64,000 bases of DNA from Acanthamoeba castellanii str. Neff (GCF_000313135.1 NW_004457431.1:174935-238934), one strand, 5' to 3'; positions 21,601-34,096 are shown, numbered from the stretch's first letter. Notes: generated by a model from the sequence alone, not told the origin. Numbers and translations are program-made.

Positions 21601-24228
21601 CATCAAGGCGTCCTCCTCCTTGCTGCTGCTGTCCTCGTCCGACTTCTTCCTCTCCCAGCTGGGCGACCGCTTGCTGATGCCCATAGTGTTGAAGGTGCCG
21701 GACATGGTGTTGCGCCGGCCGCCGCTGCCGTCGCGTCGCTTGGCCTCGTCGCGCTTGCGCAGGAGAGTGCTGAAGAGTCCGCCGGACTTGCGCGGCGACG
21801 GGGGCGATTCGGGGACGGGGCTGTTGCCGCCGCCGCCGGTGACGGCCAGCAGGGTGGTGAGGTCGGCCGAGGCCCGCTTGTCGCGCCACGCCTTGCGGCG
21901 ACTGCCCGCGGTGAGCTCGGGCGTCGCGGGCAAACTCTTCCACCCGCCGGCGTCGTCAGCGAACTCCTTGGTCAGCGAATCCTCGCCGCCGGCCGCCTGG
22001 CCTGACTCCTCGCCCTGGAGGGAGCGCAGCCGCTCTTGGTGGGCTTTGAGGCGCGACTCCCACCGTGACTGGTGGCCTTGCGGCTTGACCCCGGCCTCCT
22101 CGGCCATCTCCTCCTTCCGGCTCTGGTGCTCCTTCTCCCAGCGATTGGGCGCCCGCGGGGACATGCCGTTGAGGAGGGCGGCGGCAGGCTGCTTGGGCGC
22201 CTCCTTCACCTCGCTGACGGTGTCGAGGTTGCCGGCGCTGGCGGTGCCCTCGCCACCGTCGGTCTTTCGATAGCGCTCGCTAAAGGCGAGCTTCGCTTTC
22301 AGCGCCCGCTTCTTGGCCCGCTCCAGCACGAGATCGTTGTGGTGCTCGCGCTTGGCGTTGATGTCCTGCCGCAGGGAGTTCAGTTCGTTGATCCATTCGT
22401 CTCGCTCCTGCGTCGACGCAGCAAAGAAGCGAACCACGTCCACCGTGTCCCCGTCGGCCCGCAGCGCAAAGCCGAACCGATTATCTGTTCGCGTTGTTTG
22501 TTGTTTATTGTTTCGTGTTAGGACATGGACTACACGGCCTGCGTTGGAAGCCAACACAGAGCGTGGTGCGTACCCTTCAGGTCATCGGGCAGGACGACCG
22601 GCAGAAGCTGCACGAGGTGGTAGGAGTTCTTGAATTTGAACACCTCGACGCCGCTCTTCTTCACCGGCTTCGTGTCCACCAGGAGATCGTTGAAGAGGAA
22701 TACCATCCGCTCCCGTCTCACCTTGTTGTCCTATGAATAACGAGGCACATTCGTGAGACCGCGGCCACGTTGGCCTGGCGCGGGTGCGCGAGGAATTCGC
22801 AAGGTACCTTGGCGAAGCCGACAGCGAGCCGACCCTCTCGCACATACTTGCGACTGGGCGCCGCGATCGACTGCAGCCACGGAGTAAAGAGGCGATGACG
22901 TCAGCAAGGAGTAGAAACGCGAAGGGGGTGATGATGTGGGGGTGTGGGTGGGTGGAAAGAACGTACGGTCTCATTGCCCAGGAGGCGCGACTGGACGTCG
23001 AGCAGTTTGCCGATGCGCTCGGCCTCGCTGGCCTTCTCCTCGATATACTCGGCCACGTCGCTCACCTGCTTGTAGGCCGACGACAGCGCCTGAAAGTCGT
23101 TGTGGTCCTCCTCGGTGTGCTTGAGCAGGTCCTTGAGCAGCAACCGGTAGCGCGGGATGCGCTGGATTGGCCGAATGAGGAACGAATTGATCTCCTGATT
23201 GCCCACCTCCTCCGATATTTTCTGTGACCACCGACGAGTGTCGTGTGCGATGAGATAGTGTGTGAGAAAGTCGTACGCGGATTCAAGTAGGATGTGCGCT
23301 TACCTTGAGCATCTCGAGCACGCGCGGGTCGCTCTTCTTGTAGGTGGTCAGTTCGACCATGGCCTTGTTGTATCGGCTCACGTACTGCGTGTAGACCTTG
23401 AGAAAGGCGCTCTGTTGTGTCGGCGTGGGCCAGAAACGGCGTAGGTCAGCGGATTGAGGGGGATCATCACCACCATCAGCACTACTATCGTAGCCAGCGA
23501 GAAGGAGGAGAGGCAGCGCACCATCTGTACAAATATGTCGCCAATTCCCTGGTGGGCGCTCCACTTCTGCATCCTCGGTCGCAGATCGTTCAGAAGGTTG
23601 CTGGCCACGCACACACACGCACGCATACAACAAAAACGAAAAACGAACAAAGAAGAAGGTGTGAGGCAGCCGCGGCAATGGCATCGGTTCACGGCGAGGC
23701 CAACAACGCGTGTGAAGCGGGTACCCGTTGTAGTTGCGGATGACTTGAATGTCGGAAAAGAGGGAGTTGAAGTTGGCCATCGCACTTGCATCCGTCTTCT
23801 CGTCTTCCATGCGCTCCTTGAGCGGCTTGAGGTAGTGCTGTTGGAGGCGGTGGCGGGCGAGCGTCGGCATGGAGGTAAGAAGTGATGGTTCTCGCGCAAG
23901 GCGTGGATGTGCATGGGAGAAGCGCGTAGAGGGAAAGTGGAGCGCACCTCTATCACGACGTTCAGGTTTTTTACATAGTCCTCTTCCGTTTTTTCAATCT
24001 CACGAGCGACGTTGGCCCGGTAGATGGCGTTCTCCTCTGCACACGGAGGGAGATGGAGATAAAGATGAATCAAAATGGTTTTGTGATTAAGGAGGAGGGC
24101 GGTTGAGTACTTCGCTTGACCAGCTGGCGGCGAGCCTTCCTCCCTCGGTAGAGCGATTGGACTATGACAATCTTCTTCAGGTCGCCCGCGGTGGGGCTGG
24201 AAGCCCATATGAACCTCGCTGAGAACAT
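18650..24228 (-). CDS. RhoGEF (IQ, DH, PH) with long charged low-complexity tail
   Basis: ATG at 24228 opens MFSARFIWASSPTAG and then an IQ motif (VQSLYRGRKARRQL), a likely calmodulin or light-chain site. The DH domain starts at NAIYRANVAREIEKTEEDYV and includes the conserved block INSFLIRPIQRIPRYRLLL. The PH domain includes ERMVFLFNDLLVDTKP and RFFAASTQERDEWINEL (to about 22370). Then come about 1,200 residues rich in Lys, Glu, Arg and Ser, with KEKEKE and EREREK runs and three copies of an RPxSMD motif. Stop is TGA at 18650-18652. DH-PH proteins load GTP onto Rho-family GTPases. Introns within the DH part contain GT-rich tracts; the last two exons (about 22490-20706 and 20620-18650) are very long. 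Confidence 0.82.
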
Positions 24229-24721
24229 CTCGAGAGCGGGTAGCCTGGATGCAACCCAATTTTTACAGATTATTATTTACACCGCCTGGCCTCCCTCTGC
24301 ACCTGCTTCCTCTATCGGAGGAGTTGTGAGGGACGGTGTGGCGGGTCTGTCAGATGCTCCCTCCCTTGGCGACGTCGGGCTCTTTGTTCAAGTGCTGTTC
24401 GCCGCTGCGTCAACGGTGCGCTCTTTTTGCTTGGCCACCCGTCGCCACCTGCGATAAGGAAATTCAAGGTCTTTGACCAATCGCCGCCACCACACCATCC
24501 CCGGACGACCCTCGCCGAACTCAGTTGGGTTCCGTTTTGGCCTCTCAGACTTCCCACCGAGGGCTGACGGGGCGTTAGATGGGGCAAAAAGAAATTGCAA
24601 GATGATTTTGTTCTTGAGATGGTCGCCGTCGCATTGGAAAAGATGAAAATGGGAAAATGGAGTAATCGCTCCGCTGTCAACGAAGAGGCTTTTATGGTTT
24701 TTGATCTCGGAGTAAAGCAGT
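24229..24721. other. Intergenic region, eL36 3' side and RhoGEF promoter
   Basis: This 493-bp stretch lies between the RhoGEF start and the eL36 stop, both on the minus strand, so it carries the eL36 polyadenylation region and the RhoGEF promoter. No frame with a family signature and no structured RNA were recognised. An upstream 5' exon of the RhoGEF is possible but unsupported. Confidence 0.4.
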
Positions 24722-25447
24722 TTACTGCTGCTCCTCGGCATCCTCCTTGGCCCTGGAAGCGGCAAGACGCTGGAGCGAGACGACGTTACCCATCTCCTCC
24801 CTCTTCTTGAGCGCACGGCGGTGGGTACCGATCTGTGATTGCGGGGAAAAGAGGTCAAAAAATTGAACAAGAACCATAAAAATCAATGATGAGGCTCCGC
24901 AGAGGCGGAGTAGAAATGGGATGGTTTTCTCACCTTCCTCTTGGCGAGCTTGAGGGCACGCTTGTCAAGACCGACCCTCATCAACTCAATGATGCGCCTC
25001 TCATAGGGGGCATAGCCGGAGACCTCACGGATGACCTCACGGACGAACTTGGTGCGCTTACCAATCCTCTGCAAGAGTCGGCATAACAATGATTGAGTGA
25101 GATGGAGCACTGACCGAGGCACACGGAGCGTCTCCGCGCATCAATGCGAAACGTGTAGAGAAGATTGAGCGGGGGGCGCTGAGAATTTTACAGCGTATTG
25201 CCTCCGAAATCGTCAAGGGGATCGGGCGTACCCTGACGTCGGCCGTACGGATCTTCCTGGTCCTCTTAGTGACGGGGAAGCCCCTCTTAAGACCACGGGC
25301 AATACCGAGGGGAGTCTTGATGGTGAGGTCCTGAGTGGGCTTCTTCTCCTTGCGGACCCTGACGGGCTTGGCGGGAGCGGCCTTAGCGGGGGCCTTGGCG
25401 GCGGCCTTGGCAGGAGCCTTGGCGGGGGCGGCCTTCTTCGACGACAT
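24722..25447 (-). CDS. RPL36: 60S ribosomal protein eL36
   Basis: Three exons join exactly: 25447-25232, 25068-24934 and 24832-24722, giving 153 residues. The core matches eL36: [38 protein letters not shown], then [17 protein letters not shown]. The protein sits in the large ribosomal subunit. It is longer than the about 105 residues of animal and yeast eL36 because of a roughly 45-residue N-terminal arm of Ala-Lys-Pro repeats ([18 protein letters not shown]), like a histone H1 tail. ATG at 25447 is the only start in frame. The 5' flank on the coding strand is pyrimidine-rich (runs of C and T up to the ATG), as in many ribosomal protein genes. Confidence 0.95.
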
Positions 25448-25747
25448 GTTGCTGGAGAGAGGGAAAGAGACCGAAGAAAGGACTGCGGCCGTGTGAGGGG
25501 TGAAAGAGTAAAAAAGAAGGAAAGGAGGCGGAAGGGCCGACGCCCACCCATAACCCTCCGATATGCTGTCGACACTCGCCTTTCGCCACCTTAAACAACC
25601 GAGAAAAGTGGAGGAAAATGAGGTTGACGCCAGCCGAGGAAAACGGACCCAAAAAAAAAGGCGCCAAAGGGCTGGCGTTGCGAAGATCGAAGATTACCAT
25701 CTACACCTTCACCTTCATCCTTTGGCAATCTCGAGGGCACAACTGAC
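25448..25747. promoter_or_regulatory. Divergent promoter, eL36/AlkB-like
   Basis: This 300-bp gap separates two divergent start codons. On the minus strand the 100 bases before eL36 are mostly C and T (for example CCTTTCTTTTACTC-like stretches), resembling the pyrimidine-rich start region of ribosomal protein genes. The rest is unremarkable. Confidence 0.45.
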
Positions 25748-27108
25748 ATGACGAGTCGAGGAGGACAACGCAACGCGCGAGTAAGTTCGCGTGTGCAGGG
25801 TGGAGGGTGGGGCGGTGGCCCCAGTGTGCGGCCATCACGCAAGCCGGCCGTACCTGGCGGCGCAGCTCCGGACAGCAAAGCAGCATCCACGGCGCAAGCA
25901 GTGGGTGTGACAATCGCCAAGGAAAATCATCCACCCGCCCAGCTGCGCAATTCTGGCACGAATCTGCAGTACGTGAGCACGCCAAAGCACGGAGTTGCCG
26001 ACGCCAAGGCACTTGCCGGCGGCCATACCGGCAAAATCAAGGTTCGGGACGGCATCGTAGTGTTGCGAAACTTCCTCGACGTCGAGACGCAGCGATGGCT
26101 GGCCGAGATCTGTTTCTCGATGGGCGACGAAGCTAGTGGGGCGCAGACCGGCACCACTGGGTTCTATCAGCTCAAGAAATCGGACAAAGGTGCGTCTGTT
26201 CTCCCTGTGACACTCGAACAATGGGAAGTCACACAACCTGACCAGTCGGGACTGTAGGGAACGGGATGTTCAAGCTCAACATGGGCACGCGTGGGCGCAT
26301 GATAGATTCCACGTCCTCCTTTCCTCCGCGGTACCTACACCCCAGCACTGCCTATCTGAACACACAGCGGCGGCTGTTCGCTCTCTGACGTCGGAGGTGC
26401 GTGAACTCTCAGGTTTGCCGAGCTCTGTGTGCAGTGTCTGCGAGCAGCGCAGGAAGTGGACGACACCATGCCCGACATGGAGCCCAATACCAACCTGATC
26501 AACTTCTACAAGCCCGACGCAAACTTCAAATGGTAACCAATGCTCGTGCTCTTCTCTGCGCGCCACGTGTGGTCTCACCGCTCAAACGACGCAGGCACAA
26601 GGACAGCGAGAATCCGCAGCTCGTGAAGGTCGGCAAGGGCAAGCCGGTAGTATCGTTCTCTATCGGCCTCTCCTGCGACTTTGGCTACAAAGGTAAGTCG
26701 TGTGCCACACACACTAGCGGGAGCCAGTGCCGTTGCACGGTTAACCAGATCCGTCTCTTTGGCTTGCAGATCACTACGAGAGTGAGGAGCACGAGACCGT
26801 GCGGTTGGACTCGGGGGACGTCTTCATATTCGGTGGTCGCTCGAGGATGATTGTGCACTCAGTGCTGCGAGTCATTCCACACACCATGCCCGGGTACATG
26901 CGAAAACACATGCGCGAGGGAAGACTGAACATCACTTTCAGGTACGTGCCTGCAATTGCCAGCATTGCTGCTGCAGACAACAAGGGCCTTTCGCTCAGAA
27001 GTTTACGTTTTCCCTCATCTACACAGGGAAGTGGACGGCTACCTGGACCCCACGCAGTTCCCGCGCTACCGAGTCACCTATGATATAGAGGACACGGGCA
27101 ACGGTTGA
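25748..27108 (+). CDS. AlkB-like 2-oxoglutarate/Fe(II) dioxygenase
   Basis: ATG at 25748 starts a Gly/Arg-rich N-terminus. Exon 1 ends at 26189 and exon 2 begins at 26258. The double-stranded beta-helix follows: INFYKPDANFKWHKDSE supplies the first His and Asp (HKD) of the iron site; GKPVVSFSIGLSCDFGY is the typical next strand; SGDVFIFGGRSRMIVHSV supplies the distal His; and GRLNITFRE supplies the arginines that hold 2-oxoglutarate and substrate in AlkB proteins. Stop is TGA at 27106-27108. AlkB enzymes remove alkyl groups from DNA, RNA or protein by oxidation. Which substrate is used here cannot be told. The gene converges with the armadillo RhoGEF gene (81 bp apart). Confidence 0.87.
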
Positions 27109-27189
27109 ACGAGCGTGATCTCCTTTCTCCTCCTCTGTATCAATCAACGCTAACATCACGACAATGCCACATAGTTTCTTTGCCCCCTT

Positions 27190-30100
27190 TCACGACGTCA
27201 TGTTCTTCGGGTTTCTGCTCTTCTCCTTGCTGCTGCTCGCACTTCTCAGCGACGACGTCGAGCCCTTTCGGGGCGATTTGTCGGACATCGATGAGGCCGA
27301 AGACGTGGAAGAGGCGCCGCCTCCTTCGCTGTCGTCGCTCAACACGACCTGGGGCACCGTTCTACCACTCGATGCGTGCGAACGAGACGACGATGACGAA
27401 GACGAGGACTGAGGCCTGAGGCTGTTCGACTTGCTCGAAGCGGAGGCATCCGAATCGCCCCGGGCTCTGTCGTGGTCACGATCCGGGGACCTCCTCCGGT
27501 CTCGCTCCCTGTCTCGGTCTCGGTCTTGCGATTTCCTTCGGTCTCGGTCGCGGTCTCGCTCCGGTGACTTCTTGCAATCCCGGTCTCGCTCCCGGTCGCG
27601 CTCTCGCTCCTGCGACTTCGTTTGGCCACGGTCGCGGTCGCGGTCGTCGGTCTCTGTCCCTGTCGCGCTCATCCTGTGGTGTGACGTTTAGTGCGTTGCG
27701 TGTCGTGTCGTGTAGCCATGAGGCGTGGTCTTAGCACCTTGGAATCACGCTCCTTGTCGTGAGATCGCTCGCGGTGGGTGCCTCGGCTGCTGCTGCTGCT
27801 GTTGCTGGTACTCTCCCTCGATCGCGACCGCGCTCTCAAAGACGACGACCCGGGGTCAGGGGAGGTCAAACTCAAGAGCGCCGTCGAGCCGGCCATCGAG
27901 GACAAGGGCATGTCCACCATCGAGCCCACGCGACGCTCACCCACAGGAGTACCGAGCTGTTGTTGTTGTTGTTGTTGCTGCTGCTGCTGCGAGGGTCCAC
28001 TGAAGCGGGCGAGCGACGAGGCGATGCACTCGCGCAGGAGGGTGGCCCAGGCCTGCTTCTCCTCGGGAAGTGACGTGTAGAACACCAGCGAGCCCTCCTG
28101 CCCCGGCTCTCCCGGCGAGGTCAGCTTGAACGCGTTCTTCAGATCTGCATACGTGCGCCGCCACTCAGCTCCGTCAGTAGCCGCACACGCACACGCACCA
28201 CCGCACGCACACGTGTTTGCAGAACGACATGTTGAAGAGAGTTGTACCGAGAGAATCGGCGACGTCGTCGAAGCGGGTGACGGCGAGGTTGAAGAAGCGC
28301 TTGAAGTGGTAGAGCTTGCCCATACGCTTGGGCTTGGTGGCGAGCAGGACGTCGTTGAAGAGGAAGAGGTACCGATAGGCCGACTGCTTCCTGCTCGTGG
28401 CCGCCAGGATCACGCCCTGCTTCTTCAGCTCCCGGTCGGGCTGAATCAAGCTCTACACCACCGAGTAGTAAAGGTACGACACCGCACACGCACGCACACA
28501 CCATCGCACGCGCATGACGTCAGAGTGACGTCAGCCTAGGAAGAAGGTGGGGGAGCGGGTGCCTTGGCATCGGGGTACTTGAGGATGAGCGGGACCATGT
28601 TGACCAGCTGACGCTGCGCCTCGGCCTTGCGCTTGGCCTCGTTGAGGTACTTGGCAGCCTGCTCGATGCTGTCCTTGGCCTGCACGAGGTCGCCGAGATC
28701 CGGGCTCGACTGCACGACACCACCGCACGGCACAGCACGACATCAGCCAGCCGTGCATACAGGCGAGCGACGCGGCCGTGCACGCACCTGCGGTGTTGAC
28801 TGGATGACGTCGCGCAGCAGAAGCTCGTAGCGCGGCACGCGCTGGATCGGCTGTTGACAAATTGGTGAGTTTGGCTCCGAGTCGTGTCGTGTGTCGTGTG
28901 CGATGGGGGGGGGGAAGTGTGCCTGGATGAGGAAGTCTTCGAGGCGGAGCATCTTGCAGTCGGGATGCAGGCGCGTAGCGTTCTCGAAGGTAATCCACGG
29001 CGACTTGTCCTTGAGCCGCCTCAGGATCCGCATCGCATTGTCGTAGTTGTTGATGTACCCACTGTACATCTTCAACCAATTCGCCTGCAACGCCGCACAC
29101 ATATGCAATATATAGATATTTCTCGAGAGATAAATGCATATGTATAAAAATGATATGTGTCATTCGGTACCAGCTCGATGAACATCTTGCCGAGCTTGAC
29201 GTGATTGGGTGACTGGAGCTCAATTTCCAGGTCGCGCAGGAACGTCGTGTGCAGTGCGCAAATGGTCTTGATCGACGAGAACAGCCTGCAATATGCGGTG
29301 ACACATACAGCGAGGTTGAGTCTCGAGTGTAGTGTTGTGTGGTGTCGTGTCGTGTGGTGTCGTGTCGTGTCGTTTTGTGCTGTGTCTCGTCGTGTGTGTG
29401 CGTCGTGTTAACTCAACGGACCCTTTGAGGTCGTCTGCGGACAGGTTCACCGATTTGACCTGTTGCTTCTCCAGCGGCTCCAAAAAGAACTGTTTACACA
29501 CTCTCACGCCAGTTCACATCGTATTGAGCTCCCAACGACGCGCAACGACGCGCGACGACCAACAGCTGCGCAGTACCGTGACGGTGAGTCCGATGTTCTT
29601 GACGTAGACCTTCTCGGTCTGGAGGATCTCGTTGATGATCTGCCGCCGCTTGATGTAGGTACGCTGCAGCCTCTCCCGCTCGGCCTTCTCGGCTTCGGTC
29701 TCGCGGACGGTGGCCGCCCCGGTGCGTCGGCGCAGCGTCGGCATGACCGACCGCCGGTTGCCCTGCTCGTTCTCGTCGCGCGTATCGATCGCCATCACCA
29801 CCTCTTCCTCTTCCTCTTCCTCCTCACCCTCCACTGAACCCGCAACAACAGCGAATTGGCAACAACAACACACACATGTGGGGAGACGAAGGGTGCGTAC
29901 CGGGGACGCCGAGGTTGTTGATGGCATCGTCGGCGAACTCACGGACCTCGCTCGAATTGGCCTTGCTCAAGCGGGCGAACAGCGCCGCGCTTCGCTCCGA
30001 CTTCAAGTTGCGCCTGTGCTTGTCTGTACGCGCGAAGCAGGCCCAGCGCACACAACACGACACACACGCGACACGACACAAACGTTAAAAAAAGATAGGC

Positions 30101-31824
30101 GGGGAGCGGGGGAGAAGGTCCGAACCGAGCAGGGTGAGCTTGACGCAGATGGCGAGCAGCTCGGAGAGGAAGTTGACCTCCTTCTTGTCGACGGTGGCGG
30201 GCGAGATGGACTCCATCAGGCCCAGCAGGATGGGAATGCCGCCCGCACGACAGATCTCATCCCGCACCTCGACTGGAACCATGCGCGCGTGTCATGTCAG
30301 CAACTGTGTTGTGTGTGTGAGTGTGTGTTGTGTGTTGTGTGTGGGTGCAGCACCATTCTTGGAGGCGTTCAGGAGGGTGGACACCACTTCGGTGTGGAGC
30401 TCGCGGTTCTTGCTCTCCACCAGGAGATCGATGATGTTGATGATCGCGCGCTGGCTCACAATCACTTCCTGCGCCGTCTCTGTGCGAACATGTGTGTGTG
30501 TGGAAAGGAAGGTCAACATCAACGCGCACACAGGGGCTGGGGCGTGGAGCGACGAACGGTCGACGGCCAAGTTGCACAGGACTTGGGCGATGGCCAGTTG
30601 CATCTGCGGGTTGCTTGTGGCGCGCAGCAGCCGCATCAACCGGTTGATGGCGTGCCTCGCCACCAGCTTGCGCCGCACCTCCTCTGCGATGGCAATGGCA
30701 AGTAAGCTACCAACCGTGTCGTGTAGCGCGTGCGCGTGGGGGAGGAGCAGGAGTACCAGACATGGCGCTGAGCATGAGGAGCACGTTGACCATGCGCAAC
30801 TGAATCTCGGCGCTCGCGCAGGAAAGCAGCGCGATCACGTTCTGGAGCGCTCCGCCCTGCTGGACCTCGCAGAACAGCTTCTGCGCATTCTCTGTTCGTT
30901 CAGACACGACACGCACGACAAGACACACGCACACGACGCACACACAGTCGTGAGCTGTTGCATCGAGAAGGAGTGTGGTGGGCTTCGGTGGGTACCCTCG
31001 TAGAAGAGGTTGGTGAGCGCGCGGGTGGCCTGTACGACGACGCGCTGACTCCACCTGAGCGCATCGGCCGGGATCTCGCCCACGGCTAGGCTCGCCGACG
31101 ACTCATAGTCTAGCAGGCCCGCCAGCCGGGTCACCAGCTCCTGCGTGCGGCCCAGCAGCGATCTGTCGGGCACCGCGTCATCAAACTTGTCTACAGAGAC
31201 CATCACACCACCGCGCCGCTCGGTCGGCAGCCGGGCGTACCTGTTCCTGGGGTGTCGGGCGAGGTTGAGGACAAGCCAGAGCACCTTCTCCACCACGTCG
31301 TCGTTCTGGGCGTCCTGGAGGAGCTCGACCAGCGCCGCGATCATGCCTGGGGTCTGGCATACCTCCTCCTGCGCTATCGCTGCGAACGCGACATTACTAG
31401 TTTAATGTCGTGTGGCATGCGTTGTGCGTGTCGTGTCGTGCATGCGCAGGGGGGGGCGTACAGTGCTCGCTGGCGAGGTTGGAGAGAGCCCACACTGCAA
31501 GCATGCGCTTGACGTCCGGGAAACTCGGGTGGAGCAGCTTGAGCAGCTCTGGCACCACGCCCAGCGCCAGCGCCTTCTCCTTCCACGCAGCCGTTCCTGC
31601 ACGAACACGATCACGCATCCATCGATCAACACAGCGACACGACCCAACGCAACGCCACGGAACGCAACACGGCACAAAACGCATCGTCAGATCTGTTGTG
31701 GGTGGAAGGTTCGGGGGGGGGGCAAACCATCAGCTGCGGTATTGATGAAGATTCTAAGGTAGACCTCGTGTTTGGGGTCGTCGTGCCGGCCGAGATCGCT
31801 CGCCAGCCTCCGTAGGCCCTCCAT
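27190..31824 (-). CDS. Armadillo-repeat / DH-PH RhoGEF
   Basis: ATG at 31824 opens MEGLRRLASDLGRHDDPKHE. About eight exons then encode armadillo repeats (VVPELLKLLHPSFPDVKRML, MIAALVELLQDAQNDDVVEK, INRLMRLLRATSNPQMQLAI, IINIIDLLVESKNRELHTEV, GGIPILLGLMESISP). A phase-matched intron joins NNLGV to an acidic linker and a DH domain (RRQIINEILQTEKVYVKN, ANWLKMYSGYINNYDNAM, PIQRVPRYELLLRDVIQ) and a PH domain (YRYLFLFNDVLLATKPKR, LVFYTSLPEEKQAWATLL). The tail has an 11-residue polyglutamine run and Ser/Arg plus Asp-Arg dipeptide repeats, ending NMTS with TGA at 27190-27192. It should activate a Rho-family GTPase, with the armadillo part as a docking surface. One intron appears to use a GC donor (28562-28561). 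Confidence 0.82.
27957..27992 (-). repeat. Polyglutamine-coding CAG/CAA run
   Basis: About eleven CAG/CAA codons in the last exon of the armadillo RhoGEF gene, just after the PH domain. A mixed codon pattern should limit slippage. Confidence 0.8.
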
Positions 31825-31966
31825 TTCGATACTCCCACGAGATCGAGTTAGATGGTGGCCACCACAACAATTACAATAAACAAATTGTTTGTTTACAGAG
31901 CGACATTGTTGGCGAGTACCAAATACAAAATTTATCCTTATTTGCACTTTCAGAGAGATATGGCAA

Positions 31967-32931
31967 TCAAGATGAAGGTGCAGAGGAGGAAGAGGAGGAA
32001 AGGAAGCCACGTATGAGGTTGATTACTCGGAGATCCTCCTCGCGAAGTGGCGATGCCCTCCCCTCCACATGGCTCGCTACGACTTCCAACTGTGTGTGTG
32101 TGTGTGTGTGTGGCGTGGGGTGATGAACGGTAAGTTGGTGGAATGTAACAAGCCGCATCGCAGCGGCAGGGTGGCTTACTGTGCGGCGGACATCGGCGAG
32201 GGCGGGCTGGTAGGCCGGCAGTGGGGCGAACCGCACGACCTGCGGTAGCAGAGAATCGACTCGTTCCGCGAGTGCGCTGATCACGGCCTCAGTCGCTTGC
32301 CCGACAGGCTCAGCTGTTGCTGCGCCCACTGAGTCAGTGCACACACGACAGCACGCACGTGCGCACACAGATCAATCGGGGGGGGGACGTACCGCCATGG
32401 GAAACAATGGCAGCAAGCACAACCCACACGGCCAGATGGATCGGCTCGTCGCCTGAGTCCTGCGACTGGGACAGGAGGCGCACGAGAGACACCACCAAGC
32501 GAGCATCTGTCCAGCAGTGTGCGAGTGAGTGTGTGTTGTGTCGTATGCACGGTCGTACCGATCAGAGCGGCCATCTGCTCCTCGTTCAAGTAGGCGAGTG
32601 TGTTGGCAAGCAGCAGCGTGCATATCTTGTGCACGTCGTCCTCATCGACCTCAGTGCGAAGCCACTGCACAGCCACTGGCACGAATGCGTCTGCGCGCCG
32701 CCGATAGTAATGGTGCCACACGTGAGGTAAGCAATGCACAGAGTCGCATGCGAATCAACAAGAAATGCTGGTTGGTCGAACCGGCCATCTTGCGCATCAC
32801 CCGCTCTTCGGCGACGCCGCTGGTCTGGCCCGGTTGGTTCTCGGGGTGGACGGCAAGTCCCGGTCGCGACAGCAGCAACTCCACCACTTCCCACATGAGG
32901 TGTGCGATCTTTTCCGTTATTCTGTCCTGCA

Positions 32932-32968
<37 letters not shown>

Positions 32969-34096
32969 AGTGCGGTGAGCCAACGTGAGTCAGGTCACTA
33001 CTAGAACTAGAAACGCAAGTGCGTACTTCTGGTTGGCCGAGCTGAGCGCCCAGTACGCCCAGCATGTCGTGGTCCCACACGAGCTTGGTGGCGAGCTGAC
33101 CGCCCATGTAGGCCAGCGCATAGAGCAGCTCTGCGCACCTCTGGAGCAGAAGCTCGCTCATGGAGGAGCGCAGAATCCAGGCCAGCTTCGCGATGAAGTC
33201 GTCATCCAGGAGCGAGGGCGCCCACGACTGCTGTCCCTCCGCCGTGCAAACGCACGCAGTGAAGCACCTGGTCACCCGCCACATCACTAAAGGGTCAGGC
33301 TGTCGTGTGTGTGGTCACGCGTGACTTGGGCTTGCGTATGTACCTCGCCAGTTCGGCAAGGGTTGGTGGGTCGTCGTTGGTCACCCACATGCCCACCAGC
33401 ATCGCCTGCAGGTCTTGTCGGTTCAGTGCACTGAAGCGTGGCCGATAGCGTCAGCAGATGTGCTACATCATGGTTCGTGCGCGGTGATGTGGAACGAACC
33501 TACTTCGCACAGAGCCAACATTCCCAAGCACGCCTACGATGACTTCCTGCAGCGATCGCGATTGTTGTAGTAAGTGGTGTCCTACAGTGATGGGGGTGAG
33601 GAAGGCGCACTCTGAACCGATGGGAGTGAGTGGGGTTGGCGAGAATGCGCAGGAGGATGGAGAGCAGCTCGTGCTTCAGCATGAAGTCTACGAACTGTCG
33701 CAGAGGCAAGCCGAGTGTGAGTAACGTCTTTCTTTGTTGGCCAAGCACTAACGAATGCTCGCACCTCTGCACTCGTGGCAATGTCCCAAAGGAAGCACCT
33801 GCAGGCCAAGCAAGGCGTACGTAAGCAGTTGGTGTGCGGATGGGCGGTGATGGTGGCGCACCCTAACTCGATCTCCTCCGTTTCATCTTCCTCCTGCACG
33901 ACTTCACCTTCGCGCACCAGCCGAAGCTTGTCCTCCTTCTCCACGAGCGTGATCAAACAGCGCAACACGTAGCTGATTTTGCACCACAAACAAAATCATA
34001 TGGTGAAAATCAATAAAGATGAAAGGAGAACAACAGGGCAAGGCACCTGGGATCGATGACCGAGTCCGGGTAGGTTTCGGCTGCGCCTGCTTCCAT
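31967..34096 (-). CDS. SAAL1: SAAL1-like helical-repeat protein
   Basis: ATG at 34096 opens MEAGAAETYPDSVIDP and the gene runs to TGA at 31967-31969 over about ten short exons. Several segments line up in order with animal SAAL1 (serum amyloid A-like 1): FLWDIATSAEVRAFV (RVWDMS… in SAAL1), EVIVGVLGNVGSVR (EICVGILGNM…), NDDPPTLAELARYI (SDPPTLLETSRLL), and LAWILRSSMSELLLQRCAEL (FIMSSSTNVDLLVKVGE). The rest is alpha-helical, as in HEAT/ARM proteins. SAAL1 is poorly understood; in animals it is linked to cell proliferation. The alignment is from recall of the family and is suggestive rather than certain. The gene is 88 bp from a divergent partner. Confidence 0.65.
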
